A DNA stretch of 64,000 nt from Corynebacterium pseudokroppenstedtii (GCF_019754945.1 NZ_JAEUWU010000003.1:1-64000); one strand, 5' to 3'; numbered from the stretch's first letter, positions 28,716 through 38,447 are shown. Notes: generated by a model not told the origin, from the letters alone. A program made the numbers and translations.

Positions 28716-29966
28716 ATGACTTCAGTCCCAGTAGCCGACACAATGGCGGTCTCTCAGACGGTGCTGGCGTCGGGCCAGGCAAATACCGACACCATGATTT
28801 CGCTCACTGCAATTCTGGCGGTGGCACTGTTGGCTCCCATCCTGTCCTTCATGACGGGTAAGCGTATTCCAGCCGTGGTGTTCCTCATCGTCTTAGGCGT
28901 CATTATCGGACCAAGCGTGTGGGGGATTGCGGAGATCGATTCCGGTATTTCAATCCTGCGTCAGTTGGGCTTGGGGATGTTGTTTCTGCTGGCAGGTTAC
29001 GAGTTGGACACGGACTCGTTACGCAGCAAAGAGGGCGGTAATGCCGCATTGACGTGGGTTATGTGCCTAGTGTTGGCATTTATTGGAGCCCTGGTTTTCC
29101 TCAAAGGAAACGGAGTACTGACTGCGGTAACACTAGCCATCGCTGTGACATCCACCGCTTTGGGTACGTTGCTGCCCATTTTGAAGCAGTCGGATTTATT
29201 GCGGACCAACGTCGGTAAATCTGTCATGCTCCATGGTGCTGTTGGCGAATTGATGCCCATTATGGCCATCGCTCTGTTGTTATCCGCGAGGTCAATGGGC
29301 GTGACATTCCTGATTCTGCTCGCTTTCTTTGCCATCGCAGCCATGGTAGCGATCGTGCCACGGACTGTAGCCGCTCTCGTTCCATGGGTAGGTCGTGCGA
29401 TTATCGACGGCGCCTCGGCGACGAATCAGTCGATCGTTCGCATGGTGGAGCTGATGCTGGCAATACTAATGACAGTCGCGGCAGTATTCGACCTCGATGT
29501 CGTTTTGGGAGCTTTCGCCGCCGGTATTGTTTTGCGCGGTCTGGTTCCAGAGCGTGCTCACGGCCTTATTGAGGAACGGTTGGATGTCGTGGGCTATGGC
29601 TTTTTTATCCCCGTCTTCTTCGTTTGTTCAGGTATCAATATCGATGTGAAAACCGTCGGGGCCAACATTGGGCAACTCTTTGCCGTTGTCGGCGTCATTC
29701 TGGTGGCTCGTGGTCTTCCAGTGTTCTTGCGGGAAATGTTCACCAAGACAGGTTCGAAGTTGACGACGACCAATCAGAAGCTTCAGCTTGCCTGCTATGC
29801 CGCGACGGGTCTGCCAATCATTGTCGCGGTGACTGAAGTGGCGACGAATGCGCATTTGTTAGATGAATCAGCGGCGTCTCTTCTTGTCGCTGGTGGTGCG
29901 GTGACGGTTCTGGTCTTCCCACTCATTGCTGCTGCGCTTCAGCCCAAGGACAAGAGGAAACTGTAA
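28716..29966 (+). CDS. Cation:proton antiporter (CPA2/Kef-type membrane domain)
   Basis: 416 residues from ATG 28716, chosen over a GTG at 28665. About 12 membrane helices begin with ISLTAILAVALLAPILSFM. CPA2-like features are GKRIPAVVFLIVLGVIIGPS, LRQLGLGMLFLLAGYELD and DLDVVLGAFAAGIVLRGLVP. It has no C-terminal TrkA-N or TrkA-C domain. It is expected to exchange Na+ or K+ for protons. A gap of 92 bp separates it from ctpE and they may be co-transcribed. Confidence 0.88.
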   Translation: MTSVPVADTMAVSQTVLASGQANTDTMISLTAILAVALLAPILSFMTGKRIPAVVFLIVLGVIIGPSVWGIAEIDSGISILRQLGLGMLFLLAGYELDTDSLRSKEGGNAALTWVMCLVLAFIGALVFLKGNGVLTAVTLAIAVTSTALGTLLPILKQSDLLRTNVGKSVMLHGAVGELMPIMAIALLLSARSMGVTFLILLAFFAIAAMVAIVPRTVAALVPWVGRAIIDGASATNQSIVRMVELMLAILMTVAAVFDLDVVLGAFAAGIVLRGLVPERAHGLIEERLDVVGYGFFIPVFFVCSGINIDVKTVGANIGQLFAVVGVILVARGLPVFLREMFTKTGSKLTTTNQKLQLACYAATGLPIIVAVTEVATNAHLLDESAASLLVAGGAVTVLVFPLIAAALQPKDKRKL

Positions 29967-30088
29967 CGCGGTTTTCTGGTCTCGGTGGTTGTCGGCTATC
30001 CTAGTTTTGCTTTTAGTTCTCGTTCCTGGTGGTCGAGAATCCGTGTAGACGGGCTTTTGCCAGCAGGAACGGTAACCGATGTGTTCTT

Positions 30089-30161
30089 GCCCTAGTAGCT
30101 CAGTGGATAGAGCACGGCTCTCCTAAAGCCGGTGTCGGAGGTTCGATTCCTCTCTGGGGCA
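30089..30161 (+). tRNA. tRNA-Arg (anticodon CCT)
   Basis: A full 73-nt cloverleaf. The acceptor stem is gccctag/ctggggc with discriminator A, the D arm is in agctcagtggatagagc, the anticodon loop reads ctcctaa (CCT) and the T arm contains ggttcgattcc. CCA is not encoded. The gene lies between the antiporter and cydA. Confidence 0.95.
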
Positions 30162-30187
30162 CAATCCTGTCTGCTACGTAGATGTCG

Positions 30188-30219
30188 TTTTGGGGAATCG
30201 AATGCTATTGCCCCCAAAA
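30188..30219 (+). terminator. Hairpin between tRNA-Arg and cydA
   Basis: ttttgggg (30188-30195) pairs perfectly with ccccaaaa (30212-30219) across a 16-nt loop, 27 nt after the tRNA. It may end the tRNA transcript. The remaining 220 bp up to cydA hold a ctacg-gaaa-cgtag mini-hairpin near 30297-30311 and no gene. Confidence 0.5.
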
Positions 30220-30442
30220 TAGTTAGTGATTCAGAATATTGGTGTGGGTGGGAACTATCGGCAGGTCCAGTACGACTGTATGACTGAAGGGCGGTACCTA
30301 CGGAAACGTAGATTTCGTAGTTTTCTATATTGATACGCCCTTGTACCTGATGGGAAGCCCGGGGCTCGTTATAGTTTGGCCGCTTATATTGGGGTGCGGC
30401 GAAATCCCGGGTGCTTTCAAGTTTTCAGTATTGGAGGCGGCA

Positions 30443-32026
30443 ATGGATGTCGTGGATATTTCGCGGTGGCAGTTCGGGATTACCACGGTCTACCATTTTA
30501 TTTTTGTCCCGCTGACACTCGGCATGGCGCCGTTGGTGGCCATTATGCAGACCATGTGGGCTTTTACGTCGAAACCTCACTGGTATCGCGCGACTCGTTT
30601 TTTTGGCAATATTTTACTTGTTAACTTTGCCATGGGGGTTGCGACTGGCATCGTTCAGGAGTTTCAATTCGGAATGAACTGGTCTGAATACTCTCGTATG
30701 GTAGGAGATGTATTCGGCGGGCCCTTGGCGCTCGAGGGGCTTATTGCTTTCTTTATGGAGTCGGTATTCCTCGGAATGTGGATTTTTGGGTGGGGAAAAC
30801 TACCTCTTTGGATGCATACCGGGGCCATTTGGATGGTAGCGTTTGGCGTCAATATTTCAGCATATTTTATTATTGTCGCAAATTCTTTTATGCAGCATCC
30901 TGTTGGCGCCGAATATAACCCGAGTACCCATCGGGCTGAATTAGCCGACTTTGGCAAGCTTCTGACAAATCCCACAGCTCTTGCTGCATTTCCCCACACC
31001 GTGTTAGGTGGATTCCTTACTGCAGGAACCTTCGTTTTAGGTATTTCCTGCTGGTGGCTTGTTCGCGCTGATCGAGCGGGGAAGCTACCGAACGAAGGTA
31101 CTGATTCTCACGAGAGCAGTGTCGAGTCCAGTAACCCTCATACAATGTATCGGCCGCTCATTCGCTTCGGGATCTGGGTTGTTGCCTTATCGTCGATTGC
31201 GTTAGCGATCACTGGTGATACTCAAGCGAAAATGATGTTCCGGCAGCAGCCTATGAAAATGGCTTCAGCTGAGTCCTTGTGCCACACGCAGGAAAATCCG
31301 ATGTTTTCCATCCTGACAATCGGAACCCATAACAATTGCGAGTCAGTTATCCACTTGATTGAAGTCCCGTGGGTCCTTCCTTTTCTGGCTAAAGGACAGT
31401 TCACTGGTGTCACGTTGAAGGGCGTTTTTGAATTACAAAAAGAAGCGGAGAATTTATATGGACCAGGTAATTATTCGCCGAATCTCTTTGTCACTTATTG
31501 GTCTTTCCGCGCGATGATCGGTTTGATGCTTGGGTCAATCGCTTTAGCGTTCTTTGCTTGGTTCTTTACTCGGCATGGACGTACACCGCAAGGTAAATGG
31601 CAGAAGATTTTTAGTGTCGGCAGCATCGCGGCACTGGCCTTTCCATTCCTAGCGAATTCATCGGGATGGATCTTTACGGAAATGGGACGTCAACCGTGGA
31701 TTGTTCATCCTAATCCGGATTCTGTTGGTGATCCTCGCACTGAAGATATCCGAATGATTGTTGACATGGGCGTGACAGACCATGCCGCGTGGAACGTGAT
31801 CCTGACATTGACCGGTTTCACGCTAACCTACCTGGCTTTATTCTTCGTTTGGTTATGGCTAACGAAGCGTGCCGTTCTTGCTGGACCACCAGAAGATGAT
31901 CATCCTTCCGTTGACGAGCACGAAACTCCCGACAGGTCAGACCAGGAACGCGACTCTAATTCAGCAGACGAGGTAGGAACCGTGAGGTTTTCCCAGACTG
32001 CTGTGACCGGTACCAAGGGGGATTAA
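30443..32026 (+). CDS. cydA: Cytochrome bd quinol oxidase subunit I
   Basis: 527 residues from ATG 30443 with GGAGG upstream. CydA features are DISRWQFGITTVYHFIFVPLT (haem-ligand His), GIVQEFQFGMNWSEYSRMVGDVFG with conserved Glu, ALEGLIAFFMESVFLG (Glu of the haem b595/d region), IVANSFMQHPVG and WIFTEMGRQPWIVHP. The Q-loop is of the short type. The enzyme reduces oxygen at high affinity in the membrane. A polar C-terminal tail of about 45 residues follows the last helix. Third positions are much more AT-rich than in neighbouring genes. Confidence 0.96.
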   Translation: MDVVDISRWQFGITTVYHFIFVPLTLGMAPLVAIMQTMWAFTSKPHWYRATRFFGNILLVNFAMGVATGIVQEFQFGMNWSEYSRMVGDVFGGPLALEGLIAFFMESVFLGMWIFGWGKLPLWMHTGAIWMVAFGVNISAYFIIVANSFMQHPVGAEYNPSTHRAELADFGKLLTNPTALAAFPHTVLGGFLTAGTFVLGISCWWLVRADRAGKLPNEGTDSHESSVESSNPHTMYRPLIRFGIWVVALSSIALAITGDTQAKMMFRQQPMKMASAESLCHTQENPMFSILTIGTHNNCESVIHLIEVPWVLPFLAKGQFTGVTLKGVFELQKEAENLYGPGNYSPNLFVTYWSFRAMIGLMLGSIALAFFAWFFTRHGRTPQGKWQKIFSVGSIAALAFPFLANSSGWIFTEMGRQPWIVHPNPDSVGDPRTEDIRMIVDMGVTDHAAWNVILTLTGFTLTYLALFFVWLWLTKRAVLAGPPEDDHPSVDEHETPDRSDQERDSNSADEVGTVRFSQTAVTGTKGD

Positions 32027-32030
32027 GGCG

Positions 32031-33002
32031 ATGTTGAACTTCGATTTACCCACTCTGTGGTTTATCCTCATTGGGTTTTTGTTCGCCGGGTATTTTTTAC
32101 TTGAAGGCTTTGATTTCGGCGTAGGGATGCTTTTACCCTTTTTGGGAACCGATGAACCTAAACGATCGGCGATGATGTCGACTATCGGGCCAGTCTGGGA
32201 TGGTAATGAAGTATGGCTCATCACCGCCGGCGGTTCCATATTTGCTGCTTTTCCGATGTGGTATGCAGACATATTTTCAGGCTATTACATTCCGTTATTC
32301 TTGATCCTTCTTGCTCTTATTGTACGAGTAGTGAGCATTGAATGGAGAGAAAAAGTCAATACCGAGACATGGCGTCAATGGTGTGACCGAGGCATCGTGC
32401 TCGGTTCATGGTTGCCACCTGCGATTTGGGGTGTGGCTATAGCCAACATGATACGGGGTGTACCCGACGATGCTTCCAGAGTTTATCCGCTTTTTAACTT
32501 TTACGGGATAGTGGGAGCGCTGGCTTTTGTTTTTGTGTTTCTATTCCACGGAGCTCTTTTTATTCGGCTAAAAACCGCAGGTGTTTTGCGGTCTCAAGCT
32601 AGAAAACTCACAACTATTTTTGCGAGTTTAGCGATTGTTTTTGGTGGGGCTTTCGTTCTGTGGACGCAATTCTCGTACGGAAAAACAGTGACCTGGATAT
32701 GGACCGGGTTCGCCGTTGCGGGACTCGCCCTTGGCTTAGTTTTTGCGCTTCGCGACCGCGATGGTTGGGCATTTTTCCTCACCTGTATCTCAATTATTTC
32801 TGTCACGGGGCTTGCTTTTAGTGCGATGTTCCCCAGCGTGTGGAACGGGCTTGATGTGTGGGAAGCTGCTTCTGGTAGGTACACGCTGTCTGTTTTGACG
32901 TGGTGTGCAGCCTTCGGAATGCCTTTTGTTGTGATGTATCAAGCATGGACGTATTGGGTATTTAGAAAAAGAATTACGGCGAAGCCAGCTTCTTCTGAGT
33001 AA
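32031..33002 (+). CDS. cydB: Cytochrome bd quinol oxidase subunit II
   Basis: 323 residues, starting 4 nt after cydA. The N-terminus LPTLWFILIGFLFAGYFLLE, GFDFGVGMLLPFLG and GPVWDGNEVWLITAGGSIFAAFP are characteristic of CydB. Later segments include GSWLPPAIWGVAIANMI and a C-terminal helix. It forms the heterodimer with CydA. Base composition is AT-rich like cydA. Confidence 0.96.
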   Translation: MLNFDLPTLWFILIGFLFAGYFLLEGFDFGVGMLLPFLGTDEPKRSAMMSTIGPVWDGNEVWLITAGGSIFAAFPMWYADIFSGYYIPLFLILLALIVRVVSIEWREKVNTETWRQWCDRGIVLGSWLPPAIWGVAIANMIRGVPDDASRVYPLFNFYGIVGALAFVFVFLFHGALFIRLKTAGVLRSQARKLTTIFASLAIVFGGAFVLWTQFSYGKTVTWIWTGFAVAGLALGLVFALRDRDGWAFFLTCISIISVTGLAFSAMFPSVWNGLDVWEAASGRYTLSVLTWCAAFGMPFVVMYQAWTYWVFRKRITAKPASSE

Positions 33003-33032
33003 TTCTTCCGTTATTGGTGCTTTAAAAAGAGT

Positions 33033-33047
33033 TATAGATCATCTATA
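33033..33047. promoter_or_regulatory. Short palindrome between cydB and cydD
   Basis: tatagat-c-atctata is a perfect 7-bp inverted repeat around one base, 22 nt before the cydD start. It could be an operator or part of an internal promoter for cydDC. Confidence 0.3.
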
Positions 33048-33068
33048 GGGAAATCGATCGGTAGTGCT

Positions 33069-34607
33069 ATGCACATATTCCAATTGGCTCATATGAATGC
33101 GCGGGCACGGTGGTGGGTATGTGTGTCGGCCATTCTCAGCGCTGTCGATACTATGCTGACAGTGGCCAGCGGAGTATTAGTGGGGACGTTGATAGCGCGC
33201 GCGGTGGAGCCGGCGAATCGGAGCGAGTTTTTATCCCATCAGCTCCCATCCGAGTATCCCTATAGATTGTTTTGGTGGCTGGTTCTTGTTGTTGTGGTGC
33301 GTGCTCTGGTCAGCTGGACAAAGACGCGATTGGGTGATGCGGCCGCGGATTCCGTGGTGTCCACGCTGAGGGCTCAGACACTGAGGCACCTTGTTCACCA
33401 GGATCCGCATCGAATTAACCGGTCGTATTGGCACACTATTTTGACCCACGGGTTGGATTCTTTTCGGCCTTATGTAACTGGTTTTCTCCCTGCAGCGATG
33501 GCATCTGCGTTATCGACGCCTATAGCTTTAGGGGCAGTGGCGTGGCTCGATGTTCCCTCTGCTTTGTGGGCAGGTGGCACTATTCCGCTTATTCCTTTTT
33601 TCATGTGGCTGGTCGGTACGCTCACTCAGTCTCGGACTGAACGTAAACTTAAGGATTTATCGCGCCTCAACGACCAACTGGTGGATCTCGTGGCGGGGTT
33701 GCCAACGTTAGTCGCTCATGGTCGGCAATACGATCCTGAAAAGGAGGTTCGTCGCCTCGCCACCACTCACAAGCGGTCAACGATGGACGTTTTGAAGTTG
33801 GCCTTCCTCTCTACATTTGTTCTCGAGTTTATAGCCACACTGTCGGTTGCCCTTGTTGCTGTTAACATCGGCTTTCGGCTTTTAGGTGGGCATATTTCCT
33901 TGGCGAAGGGTCTAGCTATCCTCATCATCGTTCCCGAGGTCTACGCCCCACTGCGTGAAGTGGGCGCACGTTTCCATGCAGCTCAAGACGGTGTATCCGC
34001 CCTGGCGGCGATTCGATCGGAACTGGAATCGTCACCACCGCCACGTCCAACTGTTCCTGATCAGGGGCATGGACCTGATAGTGGCTTAGAAGTTGTACTT
34101 GACCATTATTCTTGTGAAGGCCGTGATGGGATTCACCCTCACGATCTTTCCGCGAAGGCACGACCAGGAGAAATCACGGTTCTTGTTGGCCAGAATGGTT
34201 CGGGTAAGTCGACCGCACTGATGGCGGTTTTAGGGTTGGGGAGTGGCAGTGGAACGGCGGGAGTACGTGACGCAAATGGTGCTCTTTCGCGTGAAGAAGT
34301 CTGGAAGCGCACTGCTTTCTTGCCCCAACGTCCTGTTATCACAGAAGGAAGTATTGGCGACACTAGCCACCTTTCCCTCGGACAACGCCAGAAAGAATCC
34401 TTCCGCCGATTGGTTCCCGGTAAAACACTAGTCGTTCTCGACGAACCTACTGCACATCTCGATGAACAATCGGCCAAAGAAATGATTCACGAATTGCGTG
34501 ACTTGTCCGCTGGAGGAGCGACCGTGTTGGTAGCAAGCCATGATCCATTAGTGCGTTGCGCTGCCGACCGTGTGTATGACGTGGGGGCGATACGCGATGA
34601 AAGTTAA
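33069..34607 (+). CDS. cydD: CydD subunit of the CydDC ABC exporter (shortened nucleotide-binding domain)
   Basis: 512 residues: six-helix exporter domain, then an ATPase domain with Walker A GQNGSGKST (about residue 373), Q-loop FLPQRP (about 418), signature LSLGQRQ (about 435), Walker B TLVVLDEPTAHLD and H-loop ASHDP. Only about 15 residues separate the Q-loop from the signature; full-length exporters have about 50-60, so most of the helical subdomain is missing. CydDC exports cysteine/glutathione or acts on haem for cytochrome bd assembly. The order cydABDC is the usual one. Confidence 0.9.
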   Translation: MHIFQLAHMNARARWWVCVSAILSAVDTMLTVASGVLVGTLIARAVEPANRSEFLSHQLPSEYPYRLFWWLVLVVVVRALVSWTKTRLGDAAADSVVSTLRAQTLRHLVHQDPHRINRSYWHTILTHGLDSFRPYVTGFLPAAMASALSTPIALGAVAWLDVPSALWAGGTIPLIPFFMWLVGTLTQSRTERKLKDLSRLNDQLVDLVAGLPTLVAHGRQYDPEKEVRRLATTHKRSTMDVLKLAFLSTFVLEFIATLSVALVAVNIGFRLLGGHISLAKGLAILIIVPEVYAPLREVGARFHAAQDGVSALAAIRSELESSPPPRPTVPDQGHGPDSGLEVVLDHYSCEGRDGIHPHDLSAKARPGEITVLVGQNGSGKSTALMAVLGLGSGSGTAGVRDANGALSREEVWKRTAFLPQRPVITEGSIGDTSHLSLGQRQKESFRRLVPGKTLVVLDEPTAHLDEQSAKEMIHELRDLSAGGATVLVASHDPLVRCAADRVYDVGAIRDES

Positions 34608-36171
34608 TGTGTGGGCTCGAGAGCGAGCGGTATTAGCAGGTGTGGTGACGTTGATATCGTCGATCGCACTGACGTTGGTATCGGCTTGGTTAATTACCCG
34701 TGCATGGCAAATGCCCCCAGTCATGGACTTAACCATTGCCATTACATCGGTACGTGCTCTGGGTATTTCTCGGGCGGTTTTTCGATACGTTGACAGGCTT
34801 GCCAGCCACGATGTTGCTTTAACGGCCGCAGCGAGCGCTCGCAGCCAGATCTACCGTAACCTCGTATCTGCGCCTACTTCTACGGTCATGGGGATGTCGA
34901 GAGGACGTTTACTCAGTTTCATCGGGCCCGATGTCGATGCCCTTACTGACAGAATTGTCCGTGCCACCATCCCACGCAGAATCGCTGCCTATACCGGTGT
35001 TATCGCTGTCGGTTTGACAGCGATATTATCCCTTGTAGCTGCAATTATCTTGGCAATTGGTCTGATAATTGCTGGCGTCGTTGTTCCTTGGATGGCGGCT
35101 CAAGGTGAGAAGAAAGCATCGACGGCCCAGGCAGTAGAGGATTATGTCACTGCGGTTGATCACATTGTGAATCATGCTCCTGCACTGAGTGTTCGTGGTG
35201 AGCTAGAGGAAGCCCTCCGTGAGGCCGATGACGCAGACCACAGGATATCGACAATTCGTAGACGAGCACACCCGTGGTCAGCATTTTCCTCTGCCACGTC
35301 AGTTTTGACGTCAGGTTTCACCCTTGTCGTCGTTGTCCTTGTCGCAGTTCTTGCTAGCCCAGAGCACAGCCCTCAATGGCTGGCTGCTGTGGCATTGATG
35401 CCATTATCTGCATTTGAAGCCGTGTTACCACTTGGGGAGGCTTCGTGCACGGTTATCCGTTCCCGAGCTGCAGAGGAACGATTGAGTAGTGTACTCAGCA
35501 CTGATGGCCCCAGCGGTGATTCTCCTCGTGGTCAATTGAGTCAGCAGGCGTCTTTTGATGGTTTACAAAAAGGTTCTGGAGTCGTAGCGACTACTACACG
35601 TGCCGGTGCGGTGAGTGCTCATCATTTGGTTGTTGGTTGGGACCATCCAGTGTGGGAGGTGAATTTTGAGGTTCCTGCAGGAGGTCGATATGAGATTATC
35701 GCCCCATCAGGCACGGGGAAGACCACTGTTCTCATGACATTGGCAGGCCTGATACCCCCTTGGGGAGGAGCATATTCTGCGGATGGCGCTCGATTTATTG
35801 CTGAGGATGAGCATATTTTCGCGACGACGGTTCGTGATAACCTGGCGGTTGCTTCTCCTGCCGCAAGCGAGAATGCAATGCGGGCGGCACTTGATCACGT
35901 GGGTTTGACAGAGTGGGTTGAGCATTTGCCCCAAGGGTTAAACACGGTGCTCCATGATGGTGAGGAGTCGTTATCTGGTGGTCAGCGTCGACGGCTCATC
36001 GTTGCGCGTGCTCTTCTCAGTGATTCTTCAATTCTTCTTTTGGACGAACCAACCGAACACGTCGATAAGGATTCTGAGAAGCTACTTCTCGACGCTTTAG
36101 GGTTTGGGTCTTCTGGTTCTTCGATGGCGATGGAGCGAACAATAGTGATGGTCAGGCATCCGCGGTCGTGA
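34597..36171 (+). CDS. cydC: CydC subunit of the CydDC ABC exporter
   Basis: 524 residues from ATG 34597 (MKVNVWARERAV), overlapping cydD by 11 bp. A six-helix transmembrane domain (WLITRAWQMPPVMDLTIAIT, FRYVDRLASHDVAL) is followed by an ATPase with Walker A APSGTGKTT (Ala in place of the first Gly), a full-length helical subdomain, signature SLSGGQRRR, Walker B ILLLDEPTEHVD and a VRH switch. The Q-loop position reads AEDEH rather than Gln. It would pair with the shortened CydD. Confidence 0.9.
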   Translation: MKVNVWARERAVLAGVVTLISSIALTLVSAWLITRAWQMPPVMDLTIAITSVRALGISRAVFRYVDRLASHDVALTAAASARSQIYRNLVSAPTSTVMGMSRGRLLSFIGPDVDALTDRIVRATIPRRIAAYTGVIAVGLTAILSLVAAIILAIGLIIAGVVVPWMAAQGEKKASTAQAVEDYVTAVDHIVNHAPALSVRGELEEALREADDADHRISTIRRRAHPWSAFSSATSVLTSGFTLVVVVLVAVLASPEHSPQWLAAVALMPLSAFEAVLPLGEASCTVIRSRAAEERLSSVLSTDGPSGDSPRGQLSQQASFDGLQKGSGVVATTTRAGAVSAHHLVVGWDHPVWEVNFEVPAGGRYEIIAPSGTGKTTVLMTLAGLIPPWGGAYSADGARFIAEDEHIFATTVRDNLAVASPAASENAMRAALDHVGLTEWVEHLPQGLNTVLHDGEESLSGGQRRRLIVARALLSDSSILLLDEPTEHVDKDSEKLLLDALGFGSSGSSMAMERTIVMVRHPRS

Positions 36172-36336
36172 TGGCCAAGGTTGCCTAACAATGGCGCGCG
36201 GGACGTGTTTGTAGCTTTTCGCTTGTTCGTTTCTATGTGGAACGTAGTAATACTCGGGAATTGGTCCCCAGAAGCATAAGGTTCAGGTTCATTAAATTTA
36301 TTTTCAATTGAGGGTAAGCCGGGTTAGTCTTCTCTC

Positions 36337-37620
36337 ATGAAACAACCTATTCACCCCATCGAGCGGTTGAGGGGGAGCGTTCAATCGCCACGGCTGCCGG
36401 GGATCGATGTTGCCCGGGCGCTGGCGATTTTCGGGATGATCGCAGCTCATGTTGCGTCGGGACCGTCGTCGGTAAGCATTATGGACCCGTCGACGTATCC
36501 AGCTCTTGTCCACGGTCGACCAGCCGTGTTATTTGCTCTGCTAGCTGGTGTGTCTATCAGTTTGATGACGGGACGCGGTGAACGGCCAGCGTCGGTCAGC
36601 GATGTGCGGGGAACAAGGCTGAAACTCATCGGGCGGGCTCTAGCTATTTTCCTGATCGGCCTGCTGTTAGAGCAGCTCGGTACCGGAATTGCGGTCATTT
36701 TGACCTTTTACGGTGTTCTGTACTTCGTCGCTCTACCTTTTGTGTGGGCGAGAACTCGGACACTCGTCATTGTGGCCATCTGTCTGGGGCTTGTTGGACC
36801 ATCTTTGTTGGCAGTTATTCAGTACCTGTTGCCTAAAGGGAACGTCAGCCCAACGATTGGACTGGTGCTGGGCGGAGTCTATCCGCTCCCTGTGTTCTGG
36901 GGCATTCTTCTGTTGGGGATGGCGCTAGGCCGGCTTCACCTGCAGAGCACCCGAGTGTTGGCCGGCCTTGTTGCTGTCGGGGTTTGTGCCAGTGCAGTGG
37001 GTTACAGTGTGGGAGCCATGTGGGGCAGCGACGAGGAACCGAAAAACGGGTGGATCAATCAAGATAATGGGAATGGCAGTTCCCAGCCCGATTGGTCGGC
37101 GGTGATCTCCAAGTTAAAGAAGCAAAAAGCCAAGCAGGCTGATGGCATGCAGACCGGAAGTCCCGCGTCGGAATCATCGGGGGAAGCGTCGTCAGACGAA
37201 GGAATTGAAAGCCGATGGGGTCAGTATCTAGACGGGCTGGGCAGTTCGAAGCAACTGAAAGATTCGATTAAGAAGTCTGTTGTGGATTCAGCACCACACA
37301 GCGGGGGCACTGCAGAATTCGTCGGGTCCGGCGGGTTCGCCCTTATCGTCGTGGCGTTGTGTCAGCTCACCGTGTCACGTGCGCGGCGTTGGTTCGTACC
37401 TATCGCCGTCACGGGCGCCATGCCGTTGACCATTTACACCGCGCACGTCATCGTCGTGTTTGTTCTGGGTGGCCCGGCAGGGACAGTGGTCTCTAATCCG
37501 CTGTACTGGTCACTTGTGATCGGTTCGGTGACCTTTGCAAATGGCTGGATGGCGTTCATCGGGCGCGGCCCCTTGGAGCGATTCCCCCGATGGCTCGGAA
37601 ACAGGGCCGCGGGGCAGTAG
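36337..37620 (+). CDS. Membrane acyltransferase-like protein (DUF418/DUF1624 type)
   Basis: 427 residues with about 10 helices. It starts with RLPGIDVARALAIFGMIAAH, the hallmark of heparan-alpha-glucosaminide acetyltransferase-like and DUF418 membrane proteins. GRPAVLFALLAGVSISLMTG and, near the C-terminus, AMPLTIYTAHVIVVFVL with a conserved His fit the same group. A soluble Ser/Lys/Asp-rich loop (about residues 232-318) interrupts the helices. It probably transfers acyl groups across the membrane; the acceptor is unknown. Confidence 0.75.
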   Translation: MKQPIHPIERLRGSVQSPRLPGIDVARALAIFGMIAAHVASGPSSVSIMDPSTYPALVHGRPAVLFALLAGVSISLMTGRGERPASVSDVRGTRLKLIGRALAIFLIGLLLEQLGTGIAVILTFYGVLYFVALPFVWARTRTLVIVAICLGLVGPSLLAVIQYLLPKGNVSPTIGLVLGGVYPLPVFWGILLLGMALGRLHLQSTRVLAGLVAVGVCASAVGYSVGAMWGSDEEPKNGWINQDNGNGSSQPDWSAVISKLKKQKAKQADGMQTGSPASESSGEASSDEGIESRWGQYLDGLGSSKQLKDSIKKSVVDSAPHSGGTAEFVGSGGFALIVVALCQLTVSRARRWFVPIAVTGAMPLTIYTAHVIVVFVLGGPAGTVVSNPLYWSLVIGSVTFANGWMAFIGRGPLERFPRWLGNRAAGQ

Positions 37621-37654
37621 CGCCGCAAAGTAAAATCGCGGCCCAGTAGCGCCA
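37608..37654. repeat. Imperfect direct repeat at a convergent junction
   Basis: gcggggcagtagcgccgc (37608-37625) and gcggcccagtagcgccac (37637-37654) are near-identical at 29-bp spacing. They span the end of the acyltransferase gene and the gap before the convergent membrane-protein gene. Confidence 0.6.
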
Positions 37655-38380
37655 CTAATTCTTCCGAGCAGAATTACCGATTGGTGCGATCAGGTACACC
37701 ACCGGCAGCCCGACCACGAGGTTCATCACGGATTCGATAATGCCGTTGTAGAACGGCGTCGTTAATAAGAGTGGAAGAACGACTGCCGCGACCAGAACAA
37801 CTCCGACGATCCAACTGTAAAACAGCGACGGCAGTGTCGTTCCGATATTGAGCACCCACCACAATAACGCGGCGAAAATGGCCACGAGGGCGGCGAAGAT
37901 CGCGTAATACGTCCGGTCGATCGGCGGATACGTCCAGTTCACGTAGGTGGCGATGCGCTCCATGACGAGTTCAAGAATCCAGGCCACCACATAAGCGGTA
38001 ATGGAGGCCACGATGGCAACTGCCACCACCGAGCCGATAAATTTCGGGATATCGAACTGGTCGCTGATCGAGGGGCCACTCTTCTGCGGACGCGACGGTT
38101 GAGGCGCCGGCGATTGCGCGGGCGCCTGCTGATAGCTCTGATACTGCTGGTCAGAGTTATAGCCGGCGTCGTTATATCCCCGATTGCTGGGCGCGCTATA
38201 TCCGCCAGAGTTATATTCGCGGGTGTAGCCACCCGTCGAATACCCGTCATCGCGGTAATCCGAATTCCCGCCTGAATACTGGCTCCCTGAACCCGAATAA
38301 CGGTCAGAATAGCTACTGGGGAAAATCTCGGTTTCGTCGTTCGCGTTGTTGTAACGGGGGTCACTGTCGCGGTTCGGCAT
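37655..38380 (-). CDS. Hypothetical membrane protein with Tyr/Ser/Gly-rich head
   Basis: 241 residues from ATG 38380. The first 100 residues are low complexity (repeated YSGG, GYS, YNS and QQ units) and probably cytoplasmic. Four or five membrane helices follow: FIGSVVAVAIVASITAYVVA, YYAIFAALVAIFAALLWWVL, LFYSWIVGVVLVAAVVLPLL and NLVVGLPVVYLIAPI. I do not recognise a family. Tyr-rich heads of this kind occur in several corynebacterial envelope proteins. Confidence 0.65.
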   Translation of the reverse strand: MPNRDSDPRYNNANDETEIFPSSYSDRYSGSGSQYSGGNSDYRDDGYSTGGYTREYNSGGYSAPSNRGYNDAGYNSDQQYQSYQQAPAQSPAPQPSRPQKSGPSISDQFDIPKFIGSVVAVAIVASITAYVVAWILELVMERIATYVNWTYPPIDRTYYAIFAALVAIFAALLWWVLNIGTTLPSLFYSWIVGVVLVAAVVLPLLLTTPFYNGIIESVMNLVVGLPVVYLIAPIGNSARKN

Positions 38381-38447
38381 TAGCAATCAGTCCTTGGCGC
38401 TCTATAGAAATCGTGCGTAGGTATTCTACCGGCTCCAGCGCAGACTC

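Noticed and set aside
30089..36300. Integrated island at tRNA-Arg
   Set aside because: No second copy of the tRNA 3' end, no integrase and no mobility gene were found; cydABDC is a normal corynebacterial operon.
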